A stretch of DNA of 64,000 nt, taken from positions 1,471,001 to 1,535,000 of the forward strand of contig NC_066600.1 in the NCBI RefSeq assembly GCF_905475345.1, given 5' to 3'. The translations under genes and the position numbers were made by a program. Every line of letters starts with the position of its first letter. The first letter of the stretch is position 1. This DNA is from Vespula vulgaris (lineage: Eukaryota; Arthropoda; Insecta; Hymenoptera; Vespidae). Under the pieces are notes generated by a model. It worked only from the letters and a program-made list of their open reading frames with translations, made no database searches and was not told the origin of the DNA. Of this stretch, positions 23,325 through 33,235 are shown one piece after another.

Positions 23325-23560
23325 AAATTCCTTTTTTTTCTTTCTTTTTTCCCCTCTCTCCTCTTCCCTTTCTCTTCTCGTGGTCGATAATTGGACACCG
23401 AGATGAAAAAAAATGAGACAGCTCTGTCGGTTAACAAGCGTAGGGGAATAGAAAAAAAAAGGGAAAAGAGAGGAAAATAGAAAAAGTAGGAAAAAAGGAA
23501 AGGAAAAGAGGAAGAAAAAAAAGAACGAAAGACAGAAAGAAAGAAAGAAAGAAAGAAAAA
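23325..23560. repeat. Pyrimidine tract facing a purine tract
   Basis: A T/C-only stretch at about 23326-23376 is followed by a spacer and a G/A-rich stretch at about 23448-23560. The two sides could pair imperfectly. Frames across it are low-complexity Phe/Ser or Lys/Glu. Confidence 0.85.
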
Positions 23561-23756
23561 AAGCGATATCCGGGGCACGTGGCTCTCGTTTCAACGTTTC
23601 CCCATCTTCTTCTTCTCCTTTTTTCTTTTTTTTCATTCTTTAACCCATCACCAAAGTCTACCTTTGATGTCGTCCGATGCCAACAAAGAGGAGAAAGAAA
23701 GAAAACGATAAGAGCTAAAGTCTCTTGATATAAGCTTTGCGCGATCGATGACGACT

Positions 23757-23758
<2 letters not shown>

Positions 23759-23815
<57 letters not shown>
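23759..23815. repeat. (GA)28 microsatellite
   Basis: A pure GA run of about 57 bp, the longest perfect GA array in the window. Confidence 0.98.
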
Positions 23816-23818
<3 letters not shown>

Positions 23819-23877
23819 CATATCTATCCTCATGGAGACGGAAGTAATCGTGTTGTTTCTGCTTCGTTAAACTTGTC

Positions 23878-23995
23878 GAGAGAGAAAAAGAGAGAAAGAG
23901 AGAGAAAGAGAGAGAGAGGGAGAGGGAGGAAAACGAACGAACGAACAAACGAGAGAGAGAAAGAAAGAAAGAACGAACGAACGAACGAACGACAG
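23878..23995. repeat. GA and CGAA compound tract
   Basis: Imperfect GA to about 23930, then CGAA units, GA, GAAA and CGAA again. Confidence 0.92.
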
Positions 23996-24114
23996 AACTT
24001 TTATTACACGTACTATGAAATGACCAATGACGAGAGAAAGGGATTCGATGGGAAGCTAATAAAATATTCCGGAGAGAGAAACGAAACGAACCGAATCGAA
24101 TCGAATCGAAGCGA

Positions 24115-24265
24115 ACCAACCCTCCAAGGCCAGGTGTTGAAAACCTGACAGCCCTTTTACAGAACGATTCATTTTCGTAAGAGGCGGTAACCGATTAGGG
24201 CTACTACTGACACGCCCATTCCAACTGTACAATAAATATCGAAGTTCGTCGGGGGGCCCTGTTAC
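24115..24265. promoter_or_regulatory. Candidate regulatory island (24.1 kb)
   Basis: Contains CAGGTG (E-box, also a Snail-type core), CCTGACAGCC (TGACAG, MEIS-like), GCGGTAACCGATTAGGGC and a GGGGGGCCC core. No long frame. Function inferred from motif words only. Confidence 0.25.
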
Positions 24266-24541
24266 AAAAACTTTCTTATTCGCTTACTTCTTTTTACTTT
24301 TTTATTTTCCCCTTCTCCATTTCTCTTTTTTCTTTTCTTTTTTATCTTATCGTTGATCGTTGTTCTCTGTAGTTCTTTTCTTTTTCTTTTCTTTTTTTAT
24401 ATTTATTTATTTGTTTGTTTATTTATTTTTATTTATTTTTATCGACGTGACGACATAACCATAACGTTATATATAACTTCTCATTTGCTCTTCTCATCTG
24501 TTATTCCAAGGTATGGAGAATATAATAGCTTTTCGACAAGG

Positions 24542-24543
<2 letters not shown>

Positions 24544-24590
<47 letters not shown>

Positions 24591-24606
24591 GTCTTTGTCT
24601 CTGTCT
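24544..24606. repeat. (CT)21 array with CTGT/CTTTGT tail
   Basis: Pure CT to about 24585, then GTCTCT and GTCTTT variants. Confidence 0.96.
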
Positions 24607-24721
24607 CGATGGCAGACAGCTCTGGCTAGGAGAGATGGTCTCTCGAACGATGCGTATGCGTCATGAAAATTCATCGAACAACGGTGCTTTGCATATGTCC
24701 GGACACTGCTATAGAAGGAGG

Positions 24722-24795
24722 AGGAGAGAGAGAGAGAGAGAGAAGGAAATGTCCGTCGAAGATGCAATAACAGAGCTCTCTCTCTCTCTCTTTCT
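24722..24795. repeat. GA array and facing CT array
   Basis: GA at about 24722-24743 and CT at about 24776-24795, separated by about 35 bp, form a potential imperfect inverted repeat. Confidence 0.9.
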
Positions 24796-24926
24796 CTCTA
24801 GCTATCTATCTATCTCTCTTTCTCACTGGGGTCCTTATCCCAAGGATCTTCGTGCCCCGTGCTTGGTTTGGCCTTTGTGTTGAACTGGCCCTTATCGCGA
24901 TCGTCGACCTCTCGCTTGAGACATCG

Positions 24927-24929
<3 letters not shown>

Positions 24930-24959
<30 letters not shown>
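24930..24959. repeat. (GA)15 microsatellite
   Basis: A pure GA run of 30 bp. Confidence 0.96.
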
Positions 24960-24962
<3 letters not shown>

Positions 24963-25576
24963 GGAGAATGAGAGGGATCGTCGAAAAGCTGTTTCACCTC
25001 TCTCACTTCGGTTTCGTGGTTCTCAAAAAGACGAAAGAAAATTCTATCGAGGGGTTACCTTCCCTTTCCAACGTTTATTTGTCCTTTCTCTTTATCTTTC
25101 CTTTTCTTTCTTTTTCTCTTTCTCTCTGTCTATCCATCTATCTCTTTTATTTTCATTTGAAACATAGGAAAAATGCTAAAAGTTTCTTTCTGTTTTTCTT
25201 TCGTAAAACATCAGCACACGTTGCACCTGCTAGTCAGACGTGTCTGAGAATTTATGTAGGTCAGCGGTAAAGCTCTGGCTCTTCTCCAGAAATTTATACC
25301 TTTATACGTGTCTCTACGTGAAATACGAACAATAATAAAAGCAATTTTCGATGGGATAACGTTGGAGTGATCGCAAAAGAAAGAAAGAGGATAAGAGATA
25401 GGATTAGAAAAAACATAAAGCGAAATAAATAAGAACGTTTGCGCTGGTGTTTATAATAGATACGTTTGCAATCAAAATATGTCGATGTCTCCTCGGTGCA
25501 ATGGAGGGAAAACAAACATAAAAAAAAAAGAGAAAAAAGAGATGAAAAAAATTGGACAAACCTAATGAACATCTGT

Positions 25577-25577
25577 C

Positions 25578-25619
<42 letters not shown>

Positions 25620-25620
25620 G
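25577..25620. repeat. CT array ending in TATC units
   Basis: A CT run followed by CTAT repeats. Confidence 0.92.
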
Positions 25621-26225
25621 TATAACACATGTTACATAAATTACTTTAACAGTGTAACATAAATCAGGACACAATATGCATTAGGCTCGCGTATACGATG
25701 CAGATTCTCTCTCTTTCTCTCTGTCTCTCTGTCGCATACGTTGATGCTTCAAGGAAATCCGTTTATTCTATGAGCCAACAACGATTGGCCGTATCGGTTC
25801 GTTCGTTACGTTCCACAGTGCGAGTTCTTTGATCTTTCCTGATTTCAATCCTGTTACACGTTTGCTCGCGACCCCTTCGATTCAATGTTTTAACGGGACA
25901 ACTTTATTTATTTATTCGGCGAATCGGACACGCATTGTGATTCTCGTTGAATTTTCCATGCTTCTCGAATATATAGATATTCTTCACAATGAAGAAGAGC
26001 CACGCGTACAAGTTTGGTTGTTTCTTTATGGAGCGGAGTATCCTCCTGTGGTATCTATGTTGTCGAAAAAAAAAAGCAAGGAAAAAAAAGAATGAAAAAG
26101 AGGGACAAAGAAGGAAAAAGAAAGAAAGAAATAAAAAGATAAATGGAGTCGTAAAAGAACCAAAGCGTATCGATTAAACCAGGCGTGACGCCCTCTTCTA
26201 CTACGACGACGACGACGAGACTACT

Positions 26226-26227
26226 AC

Positions 26228-26279
<52 letters not shown>

Positions 26280-26298
26280 TTACTACTACTATTAGTAG
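26226..26298. repeat. (ACT)n trinucleotide array
   Basis: About 20 TAC/ACT units with ATT variants at the 3' end. Confidence 0.95.
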
Positions 26299-26378
26299 TG
26301 AAAAATGTCCTGAAAAAAATGTTAAGAAAAGACAAGAAAAAAATCTATATATGCATACATACACACATATATGCATAT

Positions 26379-26381
<3 letters not shown>

Positions 26382-26428
<47 letters not shown>
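26382..26428. repeat. (TA)23 microsatellite
   Basis: A pure TA run of about 47 bp. Confidence 0.97.
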
Positions 26429-26431
<3 letters not shown>

Positions 26432-26756
26432 TATGGAAATAGGAATAATTGTAGAACGAGGTGAACTTGCAATCGAGGTACAATTAATCGTTCGTTCGAT
26501 AAATGTCCAATAGCGACACTGACCGACCGGTTCTATTTGCATGATTATTTTATCGAACGTATTTCGAGGATAAATAACGCGATTCCATTTCACTTTGATA
26601 ACCTTAACACGCATCGTGTACGGATCGAGTAATACGTGCCAAGCACGATAACGAAATTCGAAACGTTAACAAATTCGATGGGACTCGATGGGGAAAGTCT
26701 ATTACGCATTTTAACTTCGTCGATCGTTCGTCAAAATCGACTGGAGAGAAGAGAAG

Positions 26757-26781
26757 GAGAGAGAGAGAGAGAGAGAGAGAG
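26757..26781. repeat. (GA)12 microsatellite
   Basis: A GA run followed about 60 bp later by a TA run at about 26840-26860. Confidence 0.93.
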
Positions 26782-26924
26782 ACTGGTCAAATTGTTGGAA
26801 ATATTTATAGTGTTATATAACTGCAGAATACTGTCCACTATATATATATATATATATATACAATATGTATATATCGGTCGAACGCGTGCCGTGCGAGAAT
26901 CGTAATTTCCCATTCATAATTTCG

Positions 26925-27060
26925 AAATCCAATGAATCGTGTGTGCGTCTATCGGCTTGCTGCTGTGTTCGAATTCACGCCCGTCGCTGATTTCATTAGA
27001 ATCCGATTAGCCTCGTGCGAGCTTCGACTAATTGCAAGCCTGCTTTTCTCGATGCAGCAA
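26925..27060. promoter_or_regulatory. Candidate island beside a CAG/CAA tract (26.9 kb)
   Basis: A complex segment with TTCATTAGAATCCGATTAGCC and CGACTAATTGCAAGCC, TAAT-core words spaced along about 100 bp. It ends where the CAG/CAA/CAC array starts. It could be a regulatory element or the 5' flank of an old coding tract. Confidence 0.22.
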
Positions 27061-27143
27061 TGCAGCAACAGCATCACCACCACCATCATCATCACCACTA
27101 ACAGCAGCAACAGCAACGCCAACAGCAACAGCAACAGCAGTTC
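27060..27143 (+). repeat. CAG/CAA/CAY tract reading Gln-His-Gln in one frame
   Basis: From an ATG at 27060 the frame reads Met, three Gln, eight His codons mixing CAC and CAT, then TAA (27099-27101). It resumes in frame with CAG and CAA Gln codons and one CGC Arg until 27140. Mixed synonymous codons are common in translated Gln/His tracts, but CAG-CAA mixtures also arise in non-coding repeats. No flanking coding sequence supports an exon, and another stop follows within about 20 codons. It is either a microsatellite or a decayed coding tract. Confidence 0.6.
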
Positions 27144-27851
27144 GTGATTATCCCGATATATACGATCTTTCCCTACATGCATATATCGAATCGAAAATAA
27201 CAAGAATATCATCTCTCTTACTACAAACTTGTCTTTATCCGTATTGAAGATTCGCGAGGGTCGATGGAATCGAATTGGATATCGAAAGTTCTCTAAGAAA
27301 GAAAAAGAAAAAACAAAGATATATATAAAAAAAAATAGGCACAGAGAGGAAGGAAAAAAAGGGCAGCCGTTTGGAATATACACACGTAGAAAACAAGATC
27401 ATGAGAGAATCGTTATCCGTCCCTTGGCCCTTGTGGTGTTCCCTTGGGACATCGTAGTGGGTAATAAAACACTCGTGTATTCTATCGGGACATTTTCTAT
27501 GACTGAGAGGTGGTGGTATGGGGGATGGAAATTGGGGCTGGGGGTATCGGTCGTTCTTCCTCGCAACACCGAACGGACTATCTCTTTCGTTCGGAGGATG
27601 TTGCTCGCTTTCCAACTGCTTATCGCATATACGATCTGAGATACGAAACAAGCTATTTGCGAAGGGTGCAAAACCCCCCTATGATCCCGTACGTTGCTTC
27701 TTTATTCTTTTGTTAGCATCTATTTCAATGGCGACACGCTCGTCGGAAGAATACTAAATCATGGATAACTTTGGTAGGATATAAGCAGTTCTACGACGAC
27801 TTTACGTCGCATGAATCACGACCTACGTGAACGGCTTTTTATGTTAATGAG

Positions 27852-27930
27852 AAAGAAAGAGAGAGAGAGAGAGAAGTATATATATATTATATATATTATA
27901 TATACATACCTGCATATATATATTACGTGA
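27852..27930. repeat. GA array followed by TA-rich array
   Basis: GA at about 27855-27873, then TATAT/TATTA units to about 27930. Confidence 0.92.
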
Positions 27931-28159
27931 CCTATATTAAAGAAGAGAGAGACAGAGAGAGGAAAAGTGGGAGGGAGAAAGCTCCTTTCCGGAACAATGA
28001 ACGAGGCTGATAATCGTGATATTCAAAGGACAATGGATCCTGCCACCACGATAGCCGGAATTTGCTGCTCTTGATGCTTCTCTCTAACCAGTGAAAATTC
28101 GTGAATTATCACGGTCGACGGTGCAACGTAGGGAAAAGGAAGAGGATGCACGAGGGACA

Positions 28160-28262
28160 TATACTTGAAAAATATTTTGGTGGAAAAGAGAAATGAAGAG
28201 AAGAAAAGGAGAAAGAAGGAAAAGAAAAAGAAAAGGAAAAAAAAAGAAGAAAACGAAATGAA
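28160..28262. repeat. Polypurine tract
   Basis: About 100 bp of G/A with few pyrimidines on the + strand, followed by a GGT trinucleotide run at 28291-28320. Confidence 0.88.
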
Positions 28263-28290
28263 ATCGTATTTGTGTATATCGCAAAGGGGT

Positions 28291-28320
28291 AGGTGGTGGT
28301 GGTGGTGGTGATAGTGGTGG
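28291..28320. repeat. (GGT)n trinucleotide array
   Basis: About ten GGT-type units with one GATA interruption. Confidence 0.93.
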
Positions 28321-28517
28321 GAGAGAACGGGGTGGTATGACGAAGGAAGACGCAATCAGTGCTTGAACAGGCAATCCTACGTCGAAGGGTCCCGTTAGTC
28401 GGAGTATATATTTGCAATCAAATCCGCGCACTATAGTTGTAACCGTGGGGGTTCCACCGCACGTATGGCAAAGCACAGCAGCCCTTATTTACGATTCTTC
28501 TTGCTAGATAAAAAGAG

Positions 28518-28561
28518 AGAGCGAGAGAGTGAGAGAGCGAGAGAGAGAGAGAGAGAGAGAG
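28518..28561. repeat. GA array with GCGA variants
   Basis: A GA run with interspersed GC and GT dinucleotides, pure at the 3' end. Confidence 0.93.
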
Positions 28562-28614
28562 AACGTTCCCTTTTTTGGTTCTCAACTCCTCGGATATTTC
28601 ATCCCCTAACCGAG

Positions 28615-28923
28615 CTAATAAGCGACCCTCGACGACATATATACGTAGATAGAGAGAAGAACGAGGACGGCGGCGACGGGCGGCGGGAGGTTGCCTAAAG
28701 GCAATTTGCATTCATATTTGTCATGGTAATTAGGGAAAAGGGTATAATCGTGATACTTGGTAAGTGTACTACGTGCCTCGGGCACGAATGGATCCGGCAA
28801 AACCGAGCTGACTTTAATAATAACACTCTCTAGGTTTTCGATCAACGCACCGTAGGGAAACCCTTCGTTCATGAACAAGTAAGTACCTACACGTACGTAA
28901 ATTCTCGACCCTTCCGAACCTAG
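28615..28923 (-). other. Doubtful minus-strand open frame overlapping an island
   Basis: On the minus strand the frame is open from just after a TAG at 28924-28926 to a stop near 28615, about 100 codons. It is not low-complexity in its first 65 codons (for example ALIENLESVIIK). The first in-frame ATG is only at about 28873. The last part runs through an Ala/Val/Leu-rich tail. I recognise no family and see no strong splice sites. The same DNA carries regulatory-looking words, so a non-coding element is the simpler reading. Confidence 0.1.
28685..28885. promoter_or_regulatory. Candidate regulatory island with POU octamer and TAATTA (28.7 kb)
   Basis: GCAATTTGCAT at 28701-28711 includes the octamer ATTTGCAT (28704-28711). 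TAATTA lies at 28727-28732. The 11-mer is shared with the 12.3 kb island. A POU site next to a homeodomain core is a typical enhancer arrangement. Function is inferred. Confidence 0.33.
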
Positions 28924-29879
28924 CTATATTATTTTCAACTTTAGAAACCACACTCCGTCTGTTACATTCGCTCTTGGACATCTTAGTCCTTAGTTAGATC
29001 CTTTTCTTCATTGATCCTGATTTATTTCTTTTTCTTTTCTTTTTTTTTTTTTTTCGTTATATATCGTCCAAACGAACCATCATTTTTCATTTTTATCTGG
29101 CTTGTCGAGTTTACATTGGTCAGTAGACGGGCGATCGGGGAGGAGGATCGTGGAAGAAATAGCGTCAAAAAAAAAAAAGAAAAAAAAACAAAATAAAATA
29201 AAATAAAATAAAATGAAGGAAGATTCGTAGAGCCGAACGAAAATTCACACTGGAAACGACGGGCCCAGAATGTAAACTAGGACGTACGACGACGAGCCAG
29301 CCTCGTGCTACTGTTGGACGAGCATTGAACCTCCGATACACATAACAATACGTGCACTGGTTTGTAAAACCATTCTCGTCGCTAGTGTGGACTCAGGGAG
29401 ATCCAAAATTCCATCTCTCTCCCTCTCTGTCCCTCCCTCTTCCTCTCTCTCTCTCTCTCTATCTCTCTATTTCCTACTAAATATCCCGTATTTTTTACCC
29501 ATTCCAGACACGTTGCGAAAGCTTCCCATTTTACCCTTTCCAGCTCGTTCTGTGTCTCCTTTTTTTTCTCTTTCTCTCTGTTTCTTTTTTCTCTTTTTTC
29601 CTTTTTTTTTTTACCCAATAAAATATTTTATCCTTTTAACCTAAACGCGTTAACATTGCTCGCAAATTCGTCGCGAATTTTTTATCCCCCGTAAATTCTA
29701 TGAGCTCGATCGTTGGCTAACGATTTGTTGAAGATTGTTAAAATTATGGAAATAAGAGAAACAGAAACAGAGAGAAAGAAAGAGAGATTGAGTGAGAATG
29801 AAAGACGTAGCGACAAAATGAAAGTGAAGAGAAAAGAGATGGAGAAACAGGTCCACGCCCCTAACAGAGCATACGGACG
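28886..29879. other. Non-coding stretch with T-rich and CT sequence
   Basis: A T-run at 29038-29055, A-runs and AAAAT units near 29168-29215, complex sequence at 29220-29400, CT arrays at 29415-29470, and pyrimidine-rich sequence to 29610. No gene seen. Confidence 0.5.
29435..29470. repeat. (CT)n array
   Basis: Imperfect then pure CT. Confidence 0.92.
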
Positions 29880-29954
29880 TCGGATACGATTTGGGGTTGC
29901 TATGGTACGGGCGAAAGTCAAATAGAAACCCCGTTGCGTTGAAATACGACGTTG

Positions 29955-29989
29955 GAACGTCCCCTGGGACGTTCATCGGGACGTTCATC
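29955..29989. repeat. Inverted repeat overlapping a 12-bp tandem duplication
   Basis: GAACGTCCC (29955-29963) and GGGACGTTC (29966-29974) are perfect complements with a 2-nt centre. The right arm begins the 12-mer GGGACGTTCATC, which is repeated exactly at 29966-29977 and 29978-29989. The segment is more GC-rich than its surroundings. Confidence 0.93.
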
Positions 29990-30384
29990 GTAACCGATAG
30001 AAACGAGGACCATGAGGACACGCGCTCTTATAAAGTCCTGCAACTCGAAATTCGTACGTATGTATGTGTATAAGAGATCTCGTCTCGAATTTAATCTCAT
30101 AAACGTTTTTTCGACCTTGATATTCGACTAATTTTCCAGGAACTTTGCTTTTTTTGTATCGAAAGAGAAAAAAAGAAAAACTAACACGTACGATTTACAT
30201 TAACTATTACATTTAATTTCAATAAATTATAAAAAGTATGAAATGTAATAATTGTTAAATAATTATTACTAATATGTTCATCTCTGCTAATACGTCGAAA
30301 AGAAATTCAATATAAATATATATATGTAAGTAAATATGTATACGTGTATAGATATCTAAATGTGTATATGCAATATGTCGAATT

Positions 30385-30580
30385 TACGAAGCGGAACGAG
30401 AATGAAGGGTCGAAAAGGGCACATAGGGATGTGTCTTTTGCTAGCCGGACGAAGACTTGGCGACATTATGTATCACTTAAATACCCTCCTGCCAACAAAT
30501 AGTCCTGACTCATGGGATTTTATTAGGGCACGCAGTCTGATCGTTCTATGGCGAGATAATGGCGTCTGTTCGGTGACTAG
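30385..30580. promoter_or_regulatory. Candidate regulatory island with AP-1-like word (30.4 kb)
   Basis: Complex sequence with TGACTCAT (30506-30513, an AP-1/bZIP-type word) just before GATTTTATTAGGGC (TTTATTA, a Cad/Hox-posterior-type core). It is bounded on the 3' side by a TA array. An overlapping plus-strand frame (from about 30360) has no recognisable domain and runs into Ile-Tyr repeats. Confidence 0.28.

Positions 30581-30581
<1 letters not shown>

Positions 30582-30622
<41 letters not shown>
30582..30622. repeat. (TA)20 microsatellite
   Basis: A pure TA run, continuing imperfectly to about 30635. Confidence 0.97.
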
Positions 30623-30625
<3 letters not shown>

Positions 30626-31130
30626 ATATATATACGCATGATGCAGCGTCCATCTTTTATTTATACCAGAGACTAGCCAAGAATGACCATTAAGGGGTAA
30701 GTAAAAGGCAAATTGATTGACCGACCATCCCTTTTCTGAACAACAACGAGGACGAAGAAGACGAGGAGACGATTTATCGTAGGTAGAACAACTACGTTAC
30801 GAAGAAAAAGCGAAGGGGTAGATATGTTGTTAGGTAGGAAAGTCGCTTCCGGTATTGGCTTTCTAGACATCACAAAGAAGACTCAAAGGACACGGCTAGA
30901 TAACCAACTGAGAAAATTACTCTCGCTTAGATGAGAATAGAATCTTTCGAAGAGATCGGGAGATATGACACGCGTGAAAGATAATAGAACAACTTTGTGT
31001 AATATCAATTCGAATTTGATAATGTACTTGTTTAAGAAAATTTTATAGTTAATAGAACGAAGTGCGTTAGAAAAGTTTATAATTTGTTTTTGTGTATAAA
31101 TGTAAAATAATCGATTAAATGAAACTTTGT

Positions 31131-31136
31131 TATATA

Positions 31137-31177
<41 letters not shown>
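31131..31177. repeat. (TA)n microsatellite
   Basis: About 47 bp of TA with one TT interruption near the start, followed by pyrimidine-rich sequence. Confidence 0.96.
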
Positions 31178-31179
<2 letters not shown>

Positions 31180-31445
31180 TCCTCTCTTTTTCTTTTTCTC
31201 TCTTTGTCGTAAAAAGCTTCACGAATTTACAAGTTTTATTACGTCGCCTTTTCTAAGTGGTCTGCGAATTTCTTTATTGCGAGAGAGAGAAAGAAAGAAA
31301 GAGAAAGAGAAGGAAGATAAGATGCAAAAAGAGAGAGAGAAAGAGAGGGAGAAAAAGAGATAGGAAGAATCGAGGAAAGCAACGAGCTTGGAGAAGCAAT
31401 TTTCGAGACTTTTCAGCGCACTTTTCTAGACGGTATCTGCAACCT

Positions 31446-31505
31446 CTCGTCGTCGACGACGACCAACGACAACGACGACGCCGCCGACGACGACGACGAC
31501 GACGA
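31446..31505. repeat. (GAC/GCC)n trinucleotide array
   Basis: CGTCGTCGAC, then GAC units with AAC and GCC variants. Confidence 0.93.
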
Positions 31506-32197
31506 TGTTACTACGGGATGAGATCGTAAGAGAGAGAGAAAGAGGGAGAGAGAGGGAGTTGTTACGGTTAACCAGAACCCTCGACAACCTTCTTAAACGT
31601 TTCTTGATCATAAATCCTTACTAACGAGTTTCCCTTTTTCCAAGACAGATATCGAGTTTTTCTCTTTTTTTTTTCTATAGGCTAAAATATCTAATTCAAA
31701 GTGTAAAAAAAGGAAAGAAAAATACTCTTACAAGATTATAGTTGAAATTTTCAATAACTTTTGTCCGATCGAGAAAAATTGTTTCACTCCTTTCCGATTT
31801 CTGGTTTCCTTCCAAAAGTCCATCGTATCAAAGCACAAGAGTGGCTAACTTGCTTTTTGGCAAGATTCCACATAACTGGAATACAAACGAAGAAGAAGGG
31901 AAAATCTCTTTGTAAAATCGTGCTTGAATAGTTGCCACTTAAACGTTAGCGATCGATCGTGATAATAGAGCTATTCGTTTGTCATACCTACTCGAAGTTT
32001 CAAATCGTCTCGACCGAGTTGTGTTTTTTTTTTGTTTTATAAACTCAAATAATATATTTCATAAGGAGACGAAAAGCATTGTTCACTCCTTAACTCTCTC
32101 TCAATCCCGATCTCTCGCCACATCTTTGTGAAATTAGAGGAGATTAGAGAAATGCTTAGAGTGCAAAAGACGAATGTAAAATACATATTATAACGCA

Positions 32198-32219
32198 CCG
32201 CACGTGTGTACACGTGCGG
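32198..32219. promoter_or_regulatory. Inverted repeat carrying two CACGTG E-boxes
   Basis: CCGCACGTGT (32198-32207) and ACACGTGCGG (32210-32219) are exact complements separated by GT. Each arm holds a full CACGTG E-box (32201-32206 and 32211-32216), starting 10 bp apart, about one helical turn. CACGTG is a known target of bHLH factors such as CLK/CYC, Myc/Max and Hairy-class proteins. Which one, if any, cannot be told. Confidence 0.4.
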
Positions 32220-32850
32220 ACCATATACAATTTCCCTAGACATTCATATTTGCCAACTTCAAGCCATTAAGTAAATTACATTTACCTTCGTAGATTAGAG
32301 AACGCTTCAAAAAATGTCTCCCGATTAAATATTTACTCTCAAATATTCGTCTACGTTCATGTGAAATAACGAAAATGAAGATAGACTTTATCTCTTCGAA
32401 CTCTCATCTCGAACGAAAATTTTAATGAAAATTTATGGCACACCAATTATAACATCGAAATAACGTTCATCATTTTCTCTCCTTTCTCTATTTTCTTTTC
32501 TTCCTCTTCCCTTTTTTTTCTCTTTTTCTTTCTTTCTTTTTTCTTCTACGTCAAAAAAACACCCCTAGAAAATCGAAACAACTTTCGTAATAAATTTATG
32601 AGCATTTTCGTGATAATGTAAATCCGTATTTCGAAATATAATAGTTATCGCTACGTTTTCCCATCGGAAGAGCGTAAAAACATTTTCGAAACTATTTTTA
32701 CGAAGGCCGAGACTTTAAACTATCATTTTATGAGCTTTACCGTTCAGTCATTTTCGTGAACCGAGCTTTTCGAGGTAGAACAAAGTTTCTAATCCGCTGG
32801 TATATGAAGAGATATAACACAGTGGTCCCATAATTTTGGAATATTCTCTT

Positions 32851-32869
32851 ATACGCTTTTCAAGCGTAT
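32851..32869. repeat. Short hairpin ATACGCTT-TTC-AAGCGTAT
   Basis: Perfect 8-bp arms with a 3-nt loop. Confidence 0.8.
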
Positions 32870-33084
32870 GAACGCGTTCGTTTAATCGTGCCGATGTTTG
32901 ATAAGACTACTTAATCTTGTGGAGAGGGAAATACATTTTCAAATTAAAGTTACAAATACACGCACGCACACATATGTATATAATATAGAACATATAGAAA
33001 ATCTATAATATATATATTACATTAACATCATTGATAACGATTATTATTCTCTTATCTCTGTTCTAATCTATTGGAGTATGTACC

Positions 33085-33106
33085 TGCAATGCATCGTGCA
33101 ATGCAT
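33085..33106. repeat. Direct repeat of TGCAATGCAT
   Basis: The 10-mer occurs at 33085-33094 and 33097-33106 with a 2-bp spacer. Each copy contains the palindrome ATGCAT, and the second runs into TTAATTC. Confidence 0.85.
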
Positions 33107-33160
33107 TAATTCGTAAGAGACTATTAGTTTAACCGGGACTAAACGTTACTACGTACTAAC

Positions 33161-33235
33161 ACACACACACACACACACACACATATAGAGAGAGAGAGAG
33201 AACAGAGAGGGAGAGAGAGAGAGAGAGAGAGATTG
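33161..33235. repeat. Compound AC then GA array
   Basis: AC at about 33160-33184, then GA in two blocks to 33233. Confidence 0.94.

Larger units (their letters stand above)
24266..26924. other. Microsatellite-dense non-coding block
   Basis: Contains many GA, CT, ACT and TA arrays (listed), T-rich tracts at 24280-24440 and an A-rich purine tract near 26065-26150. A weak frame of about 88 codons at 25829-26095 has no recognisable motif and ends in a Lys-rich A-tract. No gene called. Confidence 0.55.
27144..28684. other. Non-coding stretch with stop-poor segment
   Basis: The segment 27230-27760 is open in several frames on both strands at once (60-138 codons), reflecting local composition rather than one gene. 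It is followed by GA and TA arrays, then a purine tract at about 28160-28262 and a GGT array. No motif or convincing splice context seen. Confidence 0.45.
29990..32197. other. AT-rich non-coding block
   Basis: Contains an island at 30.4 kb, two TA arrays, a purine tract at 31278-31365 and a GAC/GCC-type array at 31446-31505. The remainder is AT-rich. No gene supported. Confidence 0.5.

Noticed and set aside
24353..24883. 176-codon plus-strand frame
   Set aside because: T-rich and CT repeats dominate, and the remainder shows no motif.
27229..27757. Cluster of 60-138 codon frames on both strands
   Set aside because: Five frames are open together on both strands, which reflects a stop-poor composition. 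None carries a motif or clear splice signals.
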